The notes under the pieces are model-generated. The model was not told the origin of the DNA. It did no database searches and was given only the letters and a program-made list of their open reading frames with translations. 64,000 bases of DNA. Origin: Euryodendron excelsum. Taxonomy: Eukaryota; Streptophyta; Magnoliopsida; Ericales; Pentaphylacaceae. The stretch lies in assembly GCA_033060915.1 (NCBI GenBank), contig CM065390.1:22176501-22240500 (forward strand). The letters run 5' to 3'. The translations under genes were made by a program, and so were the position numbers. Each line of letters opens with the position of its first letter. The stretch's first letter is position 1. Shown here one piece after another: positions 22,460-41,000 of the stretch.

Positions 22460-24466
22460 TGTAAAACGCTAACTTACTTAGCATCATGTTTAGCTTAATT
22501 ACATATGTTGTTGAGCATGATTCCACTAATTGGGGAGCTTGATTAGCATGTTTTAATGAGAGCATGATATGTGGTGGATTATCATATTTTTTAGCATGAT
22601 TAATTAGCTTAATTAATCTCTATGCTTAGCTTACGTTAATGATAATTAATTATCATAAGTGTAATTAATTATGTTAATCATATGGATTAATGGTGATTTA
22701 TTGAAGCAAGGAGGTGCCACCTAAGTGTGTGCTTCACTTAAGTGAGGTGTGTGTATAAGGTATGTGTGTGTGGTGTGTGCTTGTTGCTAGTAAGTGTATG
22801 TGTATGCCATGTGTGGCTATAAATACAAGGTGTATCTATAGTTGTCTTCAAGTTAAAGGGGGAGAGAGAAGAGAGGAGCTTGTGTAGAGATATTGTGTTT
22901 GGTAAGAAAGAAAGTGAGAAAAGAAAAGAGAATGAGAGAAATGAAGAAAAGGAATAAGGAAGTGCAAGAGAAAACTTGTGCGATCATTTCTTGAGGTGAG
23001 AATCTCATGTAGATGCTTGTTTCATTATCTATATGTTGATTCTTGCATGTTTATACGTCATTTCATGTCATGATGATGGATTGGAGGTAGGGTGTGGAGG
23101 AATGTTTAGGGTTTTCAAGAGAAAGCCTTGATTATTGCATATTGTGCATGTATTGTTGGTGACCTTAGAGTTTCATTTTGAGTCTTTAGAGAACTTGTGA
23201 TTGTGTTGGGATGACATGGGAAGCTTTGGAGTCAAGTTGAGAGATTGTATTTTCGAGCCACAAGGGGCTCTAGGCACTAGGACAGAGGTTGTGACCATCT
23301 TGACGGTAAGTTTATTAGTGTTATTTTGTTCTCGGGTCGTCCTGACGGAGCTCAGGACCATCCTGATGAGTAGCCAACCCTTTTCTAGGCATCCTGATGG
23401 GTCTTAAGACCATCCAGAATGGTAGCATCATTACATTGTTGTAATATTGACCTTGCATTCCATTGGGGAAGGGTTTAACATGTCACATTGTGTGTTTAAT
23501 GCATCATTGATAATCTAAATCACATATCTAAGGAGTATAAGCTATAATCATGCATTGATTATGAATTATAGCATTTATTTCACCAAGTTTGACGTGATGA
23601 TATTTGGTAGGTTCAGAAGTGAATCAAAGCACTCCAATTTAAAAAAAAAATGAGTGACTTGATTGTGTTTGTAAGTGATCAAAGGTGGGGATTTAAAGAT
23701 ATTCTTTCTCATATTAAATTAAATGTCTTATTATCTATATTGATATTGGTGATTAGATTATGAGGTGGCATTGCATACAACACACATTGTGTTTATATCT
23801 TGCATTACACGGAGGAGGTTTAGTACTAACCTAAGGTTTAGCCAATGTGGGGCTAACTTAAAGGGTATCGATGTGAGACATCCTTGATAACAAGTCATGG
23901 CCAATGTGATCAAAATAGCACGCATATATGTGATGTATCATACATTACATCACAAGAGGCATTTCTTATTGTTGATGGTGGATTATCTATTATTGATTAA
24001 TTCAGTAGATATTTATCATTCATTCTTTATGAGCTTGAGTATCTTTGTGAGCACATTGATATATATCTCATACCCACATAGGTTGTTTTGTAGGATAATT
24101 GGAGATGTTCAGTCCACTGTTGGTGTTAATGTTGATCTTGAGTTGAAAAATTTCGAGAAGCTCTTTAGTTGAATTATTGGTCATGTACATTGTTGTACAT
24201 TGTATAAAAGTTTTCTTGGAGTTTATTTACATTATGGTCTTGTAATATTTGAAATTTTGGATTAGTAGTTTTCTTGTGATGTATGATGGCTTATAAGATG
24301 AGTTTATAAACATATATATATATATATATATATATAATGTTGTTTATTCCTATAAAATTTATATCTTTGGAATTGTTGTGAGGTTTCGCTTACAAGTTAC
24401 TAACATGTGCAATCACGTTCGTCCTAAGACGGGGTTAATGACGCTTGATTAGTAGCAGGCATGACA
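22460..24466 (+). repeat. 3' LTR of the gypsy element
   Basis: TGTAAAACGCTAACTTACTT...GGCATGACA, aligned over its length with the 5' LTR. It includes the paired blocks 'CCTAAGTGTGTGCTTCACTT', 'GGTGTATCTATAGTTGTC', 'CATCACAAGAGGCATTTCTT' and a (TA)n near 24314. It has an extra segment near 23330-23425 with repeated GACCATCCTGATG words that are mostly absent from the 5' LTR. LINE sequence resumes at 24467. Confidence 0.85.
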
Positions 24467-25630
24467 CTTTCTAGTTGGGCTTTGCCTTCTATTTCTTCTT
24501 ATAGCCATCATCCAAGGCCCATAATTTGAATCATTAGCTTGGCCCGAACCATTTCCCATCTCAGGGTTTGGAATGTTATTGTTGTTTTGAACCATCACCT
24601 GTTCTATTTGATTGAGACCAGCAACGATAATCTACGTTTTCTCCGGCACCGGCCTTCGACTGACAAACAGACATAGCTCTTTTCTGTGATTCAGCCGCCC
24701 ACACTTAAAACAAACTGAATGGAGAGATTCATACTCCACTAGATACATTTTGCCCTATAAATTAAAGTTTGGGCATAGAAGTTTCTGCAAGTCAATTTGG
24801 ATACAAACTCTAGCAAACTTGCCCCTTGTCACCATGAATGTATTAATATCGACTTTCAGGGGTTTCCTAATATTCTTTGTTATGGCATAGAGCACTTTAT
24901 CCTGGTAATATTCAATAGGGAATCCCAAATTGGACCCAAACTGCCGTCGTGGTTTCCATGGCTTTCAAAGGTATGAAATCTGGCTCTTATTTCATCACTA
25001 TCAAATAATGGTCCATAATTACCGATGGTCCTCCACTGGAGATGCTCTGACAATCCTCAACGAAATCAATTTTGAAAAGGAAAAAATTTTCCCCTCAATT
25101 AATTGCGTTGAAGTCTCCCTAAAGTCCCCATATGGTTTTGACTCTGTTACATAACATTTCATACCCTATAGTTCTGCCCAAAAGCCCGACAATAAGAGAG
25201 TTTTTCCATGGCCTCCTAATGTTATCCAGAAGCTTTTGTGGAAAAGCAGCATGGGAAATGCCCTTGTTGTTTGACTAGGTTGGGCCCGCTTGAATTCCTT
25301 TATGGTTCGCCACTTCCTCTGTATCTTCTAGATCAGACCATAGCAACTCTATATCATTCTCAAAATATATCTCTGACACTTGATGCTAGAAGTGCTTCCA
25401 TAAAGGATTTGGATTTAGCCACTTCCTAACCTCCTTCCATATCATTCCCGAGAGGCATGATCTTTCCATCATTGCCTATTTGATTTGGGCTATCTTTATG
25501 AATAGCCACCTCAAACTCACCTTTTTCATTAGTTTTGTTCTTCTTCTTGCTCCGATTCAAATGATTCTCTTTTTCCTTAGAGCTTTCTGATTTTTCTTTT
25601 TCGATCACGAGTTCAGTGTCCATTTTTTTC
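24467..25630 (-). pseudogene. LINE ORF1, N-terminal part (DUF4283 and zinc knuckle)
   Basis: On the minus strand a start at 25623 opens 'MDTELVIEKEKSESSKEKE'. Diverged DUF4283 follows ('WKNSLIVGLLGRTIGYEML', 'GGPSVIMDHYLIV', 'AVWVQFGIP'), then 'VCFKCGRLNHRKELC', a CCHC zinc knuckle of the ORF1 RNA-binding protein of plant L1 LINEs. Many stops interrupt it. It is the other half of the LINE at 12708-13761, split by the gypsy insertion. Confidence 0.8.
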
Positions 25631-25937
25631 TTTTATCTATCTATCTCTGAGCTGTAAAAGTGACTATACTGCCCCTTTACCTAGTGGGATTCCACAAATT
25701 CAGTCATAACTTTGTATTCAAGTAGATATGCATTAATTTATAACACCCATAAATGGATAACTTGGAGGCAATAAACACGGAAGTTAAAAAAGGGAAAACG
25801 CTGAGAAAAAGCATCACTATTTTAAATTCCATTCTTTTCGGGTTTCTTCTCTATAGAGGAACTCTGAGCCTTTTCATTGTCTTTCTAAAAGTTTCTATAT
25901 TTCTGCGACTTTACTTGTTTTCTAATTCACCCATATA

Positions 25938-26316
25938 TAAAGATGTAAATTTGGCCCGGGACTCATGGGCGACTCGAGCTCGTTGGTCCCAAACCCAACC
26001 TAAGCCCAAAAAAAAGCTTAACCCATGCTAAGCCTGATCTCTCCTTGGGTGGGGTTGGGCCCCACCTATCAAAACCTCAGTAGCTCGAAAGTCAACCCAA
26101 ACGCCCAAAGAAATATATAAAAATTTGGAAGAAATTAAAAAATAATAAAAGTACAAAACTCGAGACCTGTCCAAGCCCGATACCCATTAGGACTGTGGAC
26201 TATACTTGGGCCAAAATGTTTGAATAATAGGCCTGTCATAAACTTTGGCGGGAGCCCAAGCCAACTCGGACCGGCCCCAACCCGAAATGGGGTCCGTGGG
26301 CCAAATTTACATGGCT
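25938..26316. mobile_element. Small TIR element, GC-rich, 9-bp flanking repeat
   Basis: Terminal inverted repeats ATGTAAATTTGGCCC (from 25943) and GGGCCAAATTTACAT (to 26312) bound a C/G-rich body that repeats AAGCCC/GGGCC words. The direct repeat ACCCATATA occurs at 25929-25937 and at 26317-26325, which fits a 9-bp target-site duplication of the Mutator type, though hAT-like sequences also use such ends. No coding capacity. Confidence 0.65.
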
Positions 26317-26497
26317 ACCCATATACCAAAGTTCAGGCCAGAGTTTGCACTCTCTTTACAACCTTCCAAATTTTCAATGCTGAATTGTCCTTTTTTTTCT
26401 GGACTCTGTCCCATTGTTTATTTGCCCAGTGTAAATATGGATATTTTGAATTTCTCTCTCTCTCTATTCTTGAATATAACTGTTTTCTCTCCGTATA

Positions 26498-26770
26498 TCT
26501 ATACTATTATAAAGCAAATTCTTGAGTTTGGTGAAGCTAGTAAAGCTTCAAATTTAAAAAAGTGTCACTTTTATATACAAATCAAAACATCCTCAAAAAT
26601 TACATAAATTACTAACATTGTGTTTATTTTTATTTAACTCAAAAGGTAAAAAAATAAAATACTAATTTAAATTTTGTAACTGCCCACTAATCATTACCTA
26701 TTTGTTCTCTTCCACTTACTTAAATTAACCGCTCCAAATTAACCACCATGTAGTGGGGCACCCATTCTAG
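26498..26770 (+). mobile_element. Short non-autonomous Helitron
   Basis: It starts TCTATACTATTATAAAGCA and ends CATTCTAG, inserted between A (26497) and T (26771). A 5' TC, a 3' CTRR and an A^T insertion site are the Helitron hallmarks, and this 5' end resembles plant Helitron starts. A second 5' end identical over 24 bp is at 54860. The hairpin expected before CTRR is weak here (CCAC..GTGG). It ends 81 bp before the start codon of the AIFM2-like gene. Confidence 0.7.
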
Positions 26771-26851
26771 TATACTATATGTACACACATATCTAGTTTC
26801 AATTAAGTTTTTGCGGTGTTGGTATTTCAATTTTGAATTCAACTGAATTTG

Positions 26852-33847
<6,996 letters not shown>

Positions 33848-34107
33848 AAGGTGTTTGATGAATTGCCTTCTGTTTTTATTGTAGGTGTTGTTACTATTTT
33901 TCTTTTATATGTATATGTTTCCTGTGGGGCTTTTGTAGGATGTTGATGCCTTGTTTCCTCTTTTCTTATGAATTGTGAATTTCACATGAAAACAATGCAC
34001 GCGTGGTTTGTAATGTATCCTGTAGACTACAATTGGTGATTTGAGCATGATGCATAGGTAACCTTCGATACGAATAAGTCCATGTACGGGTTGTATTAGA
34101 TTTTTGG

Positions 34108-34656
34108 GATTTATTACACTTTGCATTCTTGTATTTTACACAAAATTTTAATTTAGGGCCTTTACTTTTATTTGTAACAACTAAGCCCTTAGCCCCTTAC
34201 ACTGCTAATTTATTACAATATCAACTTTTTACTAATTTCTCTTAGAGGAAACCTTCACATTTGACAAGCACCTGGCATTTTGCAAGGGGTAGAGATGTAA
34301 TATTAAACCTCTTTCATACTCAAAAGCTCATGCGTATTGCATTGAAGTTGAATTGGAGGCTTTTATATGAAACTTAATTACGTTATATACATTACAAAAT
34401 TGATTGCACTTGTGATTTGAGAATAATTTATAATAGATTATTAAGAAAAGTGCAAGATTTTACATATTTTGCCCTCTGAAAAATGTCACGTGCTTGTCAC
34501 TTAGGAAGTTTCTGTTTATTTCTCTAACGAAAGTTAACAAAATGTTGACATTGTAATAAATTAGAAGTGCAAAGTCTTAATTATTACTAATAAAAATAAA
34601 GGTTTTGAAGAAGAATTTAGTGTAAAGCATAGAAGTGCAAAGTGTAATTAATTCTT
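34108..34656. mobile_element. MITE with ~90-bp imperfect terminal inverted repeats
   Basis: The left end (GATTTATTACACTTTGCA and ~75 bp beyond) is the imperfect complement of the right end (TGCAAAGTGTAATTAATTC). Inner blocks pair too (CCTTTACTTTTATT against AATAAAAATAAAGG). TTTTTGG occurs on both sides (34101-34107 and 34657-34663), a possible target-site duplication. It lies about 260 bp after the AIFM2-like stop codon, so read-through transcripts could form a long hairpin. No coding capacity. Confidence 0.7.
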
Positions 34657-35559
34657 TTTTTGGTTTCCGCGTGAGCTAGCGGTAATTATTCGATTTTTGG
34701 TGTTGATATCATCTTTGTAAGATCTGCACTTCTCAAGTTCTTATCATAGAATGCCTCGAGCAAACATAACGAAAAGTGAAGCTGTTAAAGGTTTTCTTGT
34801 TCTAAATGTTATTGCATTCAGTTCACCGAGGGATAAATGTAATCACAGAGGGTATCATTTAAGGCCTTTATCAACTAGGCCAGCCAATCCCATCGCTCCC
34901 TTCCTTCCCGCGCCTTATATTTTCTTTCAATAATTTTGATTACATTCCGACGTTGGTAACACCTTAGCAGCAATAAGGTTGTTCCATTGAGACTTGGTGA
35001 CCATGGTTAGAAAATGCAAAAAATAGTCTCACATGGAGATAAGGTTGCTTTCATCCGACCCTTTTCAAATCCCGCATTATGGGAACCTTGTGCAAATGGA
35101 TGCCCTTTTAATTTTGATTATTCTACAACTCTAGTGAAAAAACTGCCCTTGGAATAGATATTTTGGCTACCTATTCACCTTTTGGTAATCCAAACTTCTG
35201 ATTAATCATAAGGCTGGAGACATTCAAAGCAATCCCATTGCTTCATTTACGGATCATGGAAGAATGGTGCTCAAACTTGTAACCATCAGGAAAGATACAT
35301 ATGTAATTTGGTCAGCCAAATAGTCCAATAGGCACACAACCTATCCAACTATTTCAAGTTCTAGTCTAAGAGACAGCTCATAAACATCATTAGAAATTAC
35401 TAACTCCTACAACACAGATGTTTACCCAAAAAAAAGTTAGTAGGACGAGGTTTTTTGATACTATATATATTAGATTTTGTCATGTGTTATTTATTATACT
35501 AAAAATCTTTTTATTAATTATGAATTCATGTTACTAATATAATAAAACACTCCATGTAG

Positions 35560-35799
35560 ATGAGTATTGAGCAATTGGTACTACCTAACTTTCAGACTTT
35601 TTTCGATGTTCACAAAATCAAATGCCTCCAAAATTGCAACATAACTAATGGTCTTGGCCATGTCAATGCCTGTAACTACGGTCTCTGTCACATTCCATAT
35701 AAAGAGCCACCAGAGGTTTGCCCCAAGGACTTGACTGTCAAGGCGGATTCATTTTGTCACATGCACCAACCATTCAACACGTGCAGCGTCAAACTGTAA
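35560..35799 (+). other. Small cysteine-rich open frame, gene status doubtful
   Basis: Seventy-nine residues from ATG 35560 to the TAA at 35797, with seven cysteines (e.g. CLQNC, CNYGLC, VCPKD, FCHMH, TCSV). A splice-acceptor-like TAG directly precedes the ATG, so it could be a last exon or a remnant. There is no signal peptide at the N-terminus, and I recognise no family. The upstream 34660-35559 has no convincing partner exon. Confidence 0.2.
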
Positions 35800-36750
35800 A
35801 CTTGTATAATAGTGGAGAGTTAAACCCACTCCAAAAGATTGGATATGATTTGTCCCGATAACGAAGGCTCGTGTATTTAACATTAGTTAAGGTTTCTAGT
35901 TAAAAAAATTTAAAATTCAATTTGCTATATAATGAGGGTACAATGTAATATCACTTTACCTTTTAGTACTATTTCCCAACGGTAAAATATAAATTTCTCA
36001 AGTTATTAGGGTATGTTTGTGGTCAAATTGAACCTTAGAGGAGGTCTAGTCAAAAAACCATTTTTAACTAGCAATTGAAAAGCATACGGTGTCTTATTGG
36101 ACTTTTTTTAATATATTTTTTCACATATAATTATTTAAAATGACCCACATTGTGAACAGAAGAGGCCGAGGGCGCAAAAATTTAAATTTAGCAAACTCTA
36201 ATTTGAAACTGGTACCCAAAAACTAAAAAAAACAATACATAATTGATATTTGAAATAGCAATATTTAAAATTTTAACCATATAACACTACATACTAGTAA
36301 GGGAAAGATTAAATGAAGATGATATTTGAAAATCAAATGCAAATATATGGGTAGAGGTATAAAAAAATATCGACAATATATCAAAAAGTAAAAGAAAAAA
36401 TAGAAATATTAAAAAATAATAGAGGAATAAAATATATTCAAATACATATGAAAAATATTTTAAATGCAAGAAAAATATAGCGAATTTAATGAATGAGATA
36501 TCAGACATAATGACCGAATATATTAAAAATAACAAATAATTAAAAAATTAAAAAATTCAATAACAACTGCAGTGAAAAATAAGTGTTGACATATTGATAG
36601 CTTGTTTGGAGAAATGAGAAAGAAAAGAAAAAAAAAAAAACAAGTGAACGAAAAATGGTAAAAAAATGATTTTAAAATGGAAAAAATATTTCCTTCCTTT
36701 CCGTAGTTCCAATCAAGCTGTGCATCTCTGATCAAGCTATAGCCTGTCAA
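35800..36750. other. AT-rich intergenic stretch
   Basis: No gene signal. 36240-36680 is very A-rich with scattered AATATT and TAAAAAATA words, possibly a decayed AT-rich element. The open frames on the minus strand (36287-36774) are low-complexity Phe/Leu/Tyr-rich and not credible. Confidence 0.6.
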
Positions 36751-37006
36751 ATTTTCCATTACCTTTGGCCCCACCCCACGCGCTCAGCTTCACACGCCAC
36801 CATCATCATCGTACAAAACGTACCGTTGATCAACACAACCGCAGTCAAACTTCTTCTCTGCCTTAGTTAGTGCATGGGTGCGCGAAAGTCAGAGAGAGGC
36901 CCTTCGATCAAGATCTCTCCAACGCGGTAAAAATATCCAGTAGGAAGGTAGTTGGCGTTGATCTGAATTTCCGAACAACGAAGGAATAAGTAGAAGAGGA
37001 AGAAAA

Positions 37007-37075
37007 ATGAAGAGAGTCTTCGGCGCTAAGAAAGATAAAGAACCCCCTCCTTCGGTTCAAGACGCCTCCGATCGG

Positions 37076-37124
<49 letters not shown>

Positions 37125-38042
37125 ATATATATATATATATATTACTGACTCTCACTGGAATCGTATACATCCATCAACAAATCTTCTAAATTTCTGTGAT
37201 ATTCTGTTGTTATTGGAACTGGATTGCTATTTTCTCATAGAAATTTGTTCATTTTCTGGGTATTTTAAGCGGTACGTTTTGGGGATCAGTTTTGTATGTG
37301 ATGTTTAGACTCTGTCAAACAATTTTAGACATGCGATGCTTGTGCTTGGAAACAGACTGTAGAATTACAATCATGCCCACATTGGTTTATTTCAAACTCA
37401 TGGGTTCTGTTAGAAAACATAATTGCGGGTGTTTATTTGATAATTTTTTGTTCTGTCTGTCCTGCGTGCGTGTTTGGTGCTGAGACTGTTAGCAGACGTA
37501 TTTTAAGGTTTATTATAACACGGCAGCAATGGCATACAAATGATGCAATTAGAGATGGTTACGCATAAATTGCTTTCATGGACACTCAAATTGTATATTT
37601 ACCTGAGTTGCTGGTTCCAAGTTACCTTATATGCTCATTTGTGTGACACACCATCCTAATGTTGACTAATTATTTGGGTTGGTAGCCTCAGGTCATATGT
37701 TGGAAAAACCATAAGTGGTTAACTGAATCTCTACTGGAAGAGCTGATGGATCTTCTTGAAGAATGGGGAAAGTATTGTTAGTTTACCACTCTATCAAACA
37801 GTTTTCCCTCTCTAAGCCCCGATTTATTGTTTATAGAGAGAGAGGAAATATGATGCTGCAATTATTATTTTGAATATACTCAAATCTACCACATTTGCCT
37901 TGGGTTCCCTAGGGTTCACTTGTCAATGTTTTCTATGAAAGTTCCAGATTGACCAATGAAGGTATTAAATTGAGCCTAACCTTAACAACTATACTGAATG
38001 CTTCATGTTTGTTTGGGGAATACGTGGTGGTTTATGATTATA

Positions 38043-38088
<46 letters not shown>

Positions 38089-41000
38089 TTTCCTGGTGTA
38101 AAACTTTATTCTCAGGGTTCAAAATCTGGGGACCACAACGATCTATTTCACCTTTCAATCTACTCAAGCACCAATCAGTAAATCTGTTGAAAAGCAACAA
38201 AAGAGTAACCATTTTGGCTGCAGTTATACACATGTTTTCTTCACTATCAAGATTACTAGATTCTGTCTAAATAGAAAACCAGTTGAAAACTATGCACCCT
38301 CGTTTATAGATTTTTTTTTAAAACAATAATTTATATGTTCTTATAATATTTTCTTTTGCTGGTTAGGTATTTTCTTATATTATTTCGAGTTTGGGATTTC
38401 ACTAATAGGATTCAAGTCATGATTATATATATATTTGTGTAATGTTTGAGCTTTTGTACACCTCACGGTCGGCCTTATAAAAGACCTTCTATAGCTTTAA
38501 CTATTTGTGGATGACATTTTTGCTCTGTCATTCTTATGTTTCATTGGAGATCTGATTCTCATTGTTTTGTAATCCTTTTGTCTATTTATTCCTCCAATTA
38601 GAGACCTACATATGTTTTTATTTATCTATTTATTTCAGATCAACAAAAGAGGTGAAACAGTTGAGGAGAAGATCAAAAGGCTTGATGTCGAACTTGCTAG
38701 ATATAAAGAGCAGATCAAGAAAACCCGACCTGGTCCTGCTCAAGAAGCTGTCAAAGCTCGAGCCATGAGGGTTCTCAAGCAAAAGAGAATGTAGGTTATC
38801 TGATTTACATGATTTCCTTTTAACCCTGATGTACTAACAGATCATAGTATGCAAACTATGTACTTTAGTCTTATACCATCGCACCCCTTGATACTAAATA
38901 CCAGTAGTTGATAGGTTGGAGTCCATATTTTCAGATCAAGTCAAATCTGAGTTGGTTGGATAAGTTTTGGATTTGATCAGGCTTATAAAAAAAGGTTTGG
39001 GATTTGATAAGAGCCCTTAAAGGAAGTTGATCAGGACACAGCTTGCATTCAAGAGATTTGTTTTAGGTAGATCAAGCAAAATTTCAAGTTTGAAGAAACT
39101 GGGAAGAAATGTACCAATCTGTGGGATATCAGCATGGTGAAGTGGGAATTGTGATGAATTTGGAAGGTGTTTACGAAGTATTTAGATAAGAGAATGAAAG
39201 AATTAACTAATATGTAGTTTGCTTCGTGTGTGATATTTTTTAATGGGAAGAATAATTCTTATTGTTTCGACAGGATCTTTACGGGGTCATATATTTTTTT
39301 AGTAACCAAACCAACGATTTGTTTCTGACGTAATGTTATGTGAGAAAGTGTAAGGCAATATGCACACAGAATAGTGGGGTAGACATCTAGAGCTTTGATA
39401 GAAGGAACCTAAAGAGCTAACTTCGATGATAAAATAAAGGAATAATGCAGGTAGTAGGTACTACTATAATGATATATATCAGTGGGCAGATTTTGTCAGG
39501 AAATTATTGTGAGCTTTTGTTGGACAACCATTTGGACCTATTGATAAAATTCGGCAACTATGCACCAACAGATTCCCACTTTAGCTTTGTGCTCCTATTA
39601 TGCTGACCTTGTACAGTGGCCTCTTTTTTTGGTTTAATCATGATATTCATGCATGTCTATGGGTATGGTCTTAAAAAATTGTGCCAAGACTTACAAATTT
39701 GTTAGAACTTCAAACTAGAGTTTTGAGTTACTGCAGAAGTGTAATTAATTGCTTGAAGTTAACTGTTAAATATCAAGTTAGGTGTATAGAATTTTGAAAC
39801 TTTAGGCTAAATTTTTTAATGCAATCAAAATTGGAATTGAATGTTTGTTAATTGGTGTTTCTTGTGCAAAAAGGATGGGGAATCCGTGCCTCACCTGTTA
39901 CTTCATTGTCTGGTCATCAAGGAATTCTTGGCCTTAATCTAGACTATCTCTGGAATGTCTTGGGTTTGTCCATGGAGCATGGCTGATGTTTTGGATAGTT
40001 GGTGGGGAACTTGGGTAGGTAGGAGGAAGAGCAAGTGGCTTGCCCTAGTGGTTGGGTCCTTGTATAGCCAAGCTTATGGGTTGGGCCTTGGGTTCAAACC
40101 CCAGCAGCCCCTCGCCCTTCCCCTAATAAGACAAACTCTTTCCTATAAAAAATATAGGGTAAGAAAGAGGAGGAAGGTTTGGGGCTTATGCCTTTTTGTT
40201 TATTTTTGTTGATTTGGGGTGAGCGAAATAGAAGATTCTTTGAAGGATTTGAGATTGCTTTGTACAGGCTACTGAAAAGTAATTTTTTGAATATAGTGTA
40301 TAGTTGGCTCTTGGGTAGGGTGAATCCTAATCTAGGCCAATTTTTGGATTTTGTAGAGACCATGGAAGTATAGTATGTTTTGTAGTGTTCTCTTGGAGGA
40401 CCTCCGTTTTGCCGGAGGTCTTTTTGTATTTGGGTTGCAGCCCCTTGATACTTTTAATACAAATCTTTTATTACTTATTAAAAAACAGAAAAAGACATGA
40501 AAGTTGGAGTTGATATTATCTATGGCAACATGTGTTGTAACCATGTACCTCATCCACGGTAAGGATTAATTTTCATCAACCCGCTTGTTTGGGGAGCCTT
40601 TTTGTGCTGTATGAACTTGTAAATACTAATTATACGGAAGTGATGTTTACCTGCACCTGCATTTAGTTTATGGGAAAATTTTATCACTCAGCCTCTATTT
40701 GTAAGGACGTCATTTTATTATTTGGGCCTCCATTTACTTGTAATAGGATTAATGCCACTCTGCTCAGAGAAGTGAATGGAATTCCATATTTCTTGAAATA
40801 AAACTTCATATTTCCTTATATTCTTTTACACTAGAAAGCTTCCATTTACCTTTTTTTTTTTTTTTTTATGCCGCGGAAAGAAAAAGCTTCCATTTACTGG
40901 ATTTGTGCATGTGTGAATACACAAACACATTAATATATCTTTTTTTCCATGATATATGCTCTACCTGCCTATGGACAGGTATGAAGGACAACGTGATATG

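Larger units (their letters stand above)
13762..24466 (+). mobile_element. Degenerate Ty3/gypsy retrotransposon, nearly full length
   Basis: Order: 5' LTR (13762-15710), Met-tRNA-type primer site (15714-15725), gag, protease, reverse transcriptase, RNase H, integrase, polypurine tract (22447-22458) and 3' LTR (22460-24466). This pol order defines Ty3/gypsy. Motifs such as 'RQRRWMELIKDYE' and 'NLHDVFYVSMLRKY' resemble the Tekay/Del group. All genes carry stops or frameshifts, and the LTRs differ at many bases and by indels, so the insertion is old. It sits inside a minus-strand LINE. A 1925-bp solo LTR interrupts its reverse transcriptase. I could not find a clean target-site duplication for the gypsy element. 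Confidence 0.85.

Noticed and set aside
35560..35799. Minus-strand reading of this segment as a copia reverse transcriptase
   Set aside because: A few residues (GID, LHG) looked suggestive, but spacing and neighbouring motifs do not fit.
36287..36774. Membrane-protein-like minus-strand frames rich in Phe and Leu
   Set aside because: They arise from A-rich low-complexity DNA upstream of VPS60; no start context or homology is recognised.
40036..40100. A possible tRNA gene
   Set aside because: A and B boxes are present, but no cloverleaf with a paired acceptor stem can be drawn. The flanking duplication and A-rich tail show it is a SINE.
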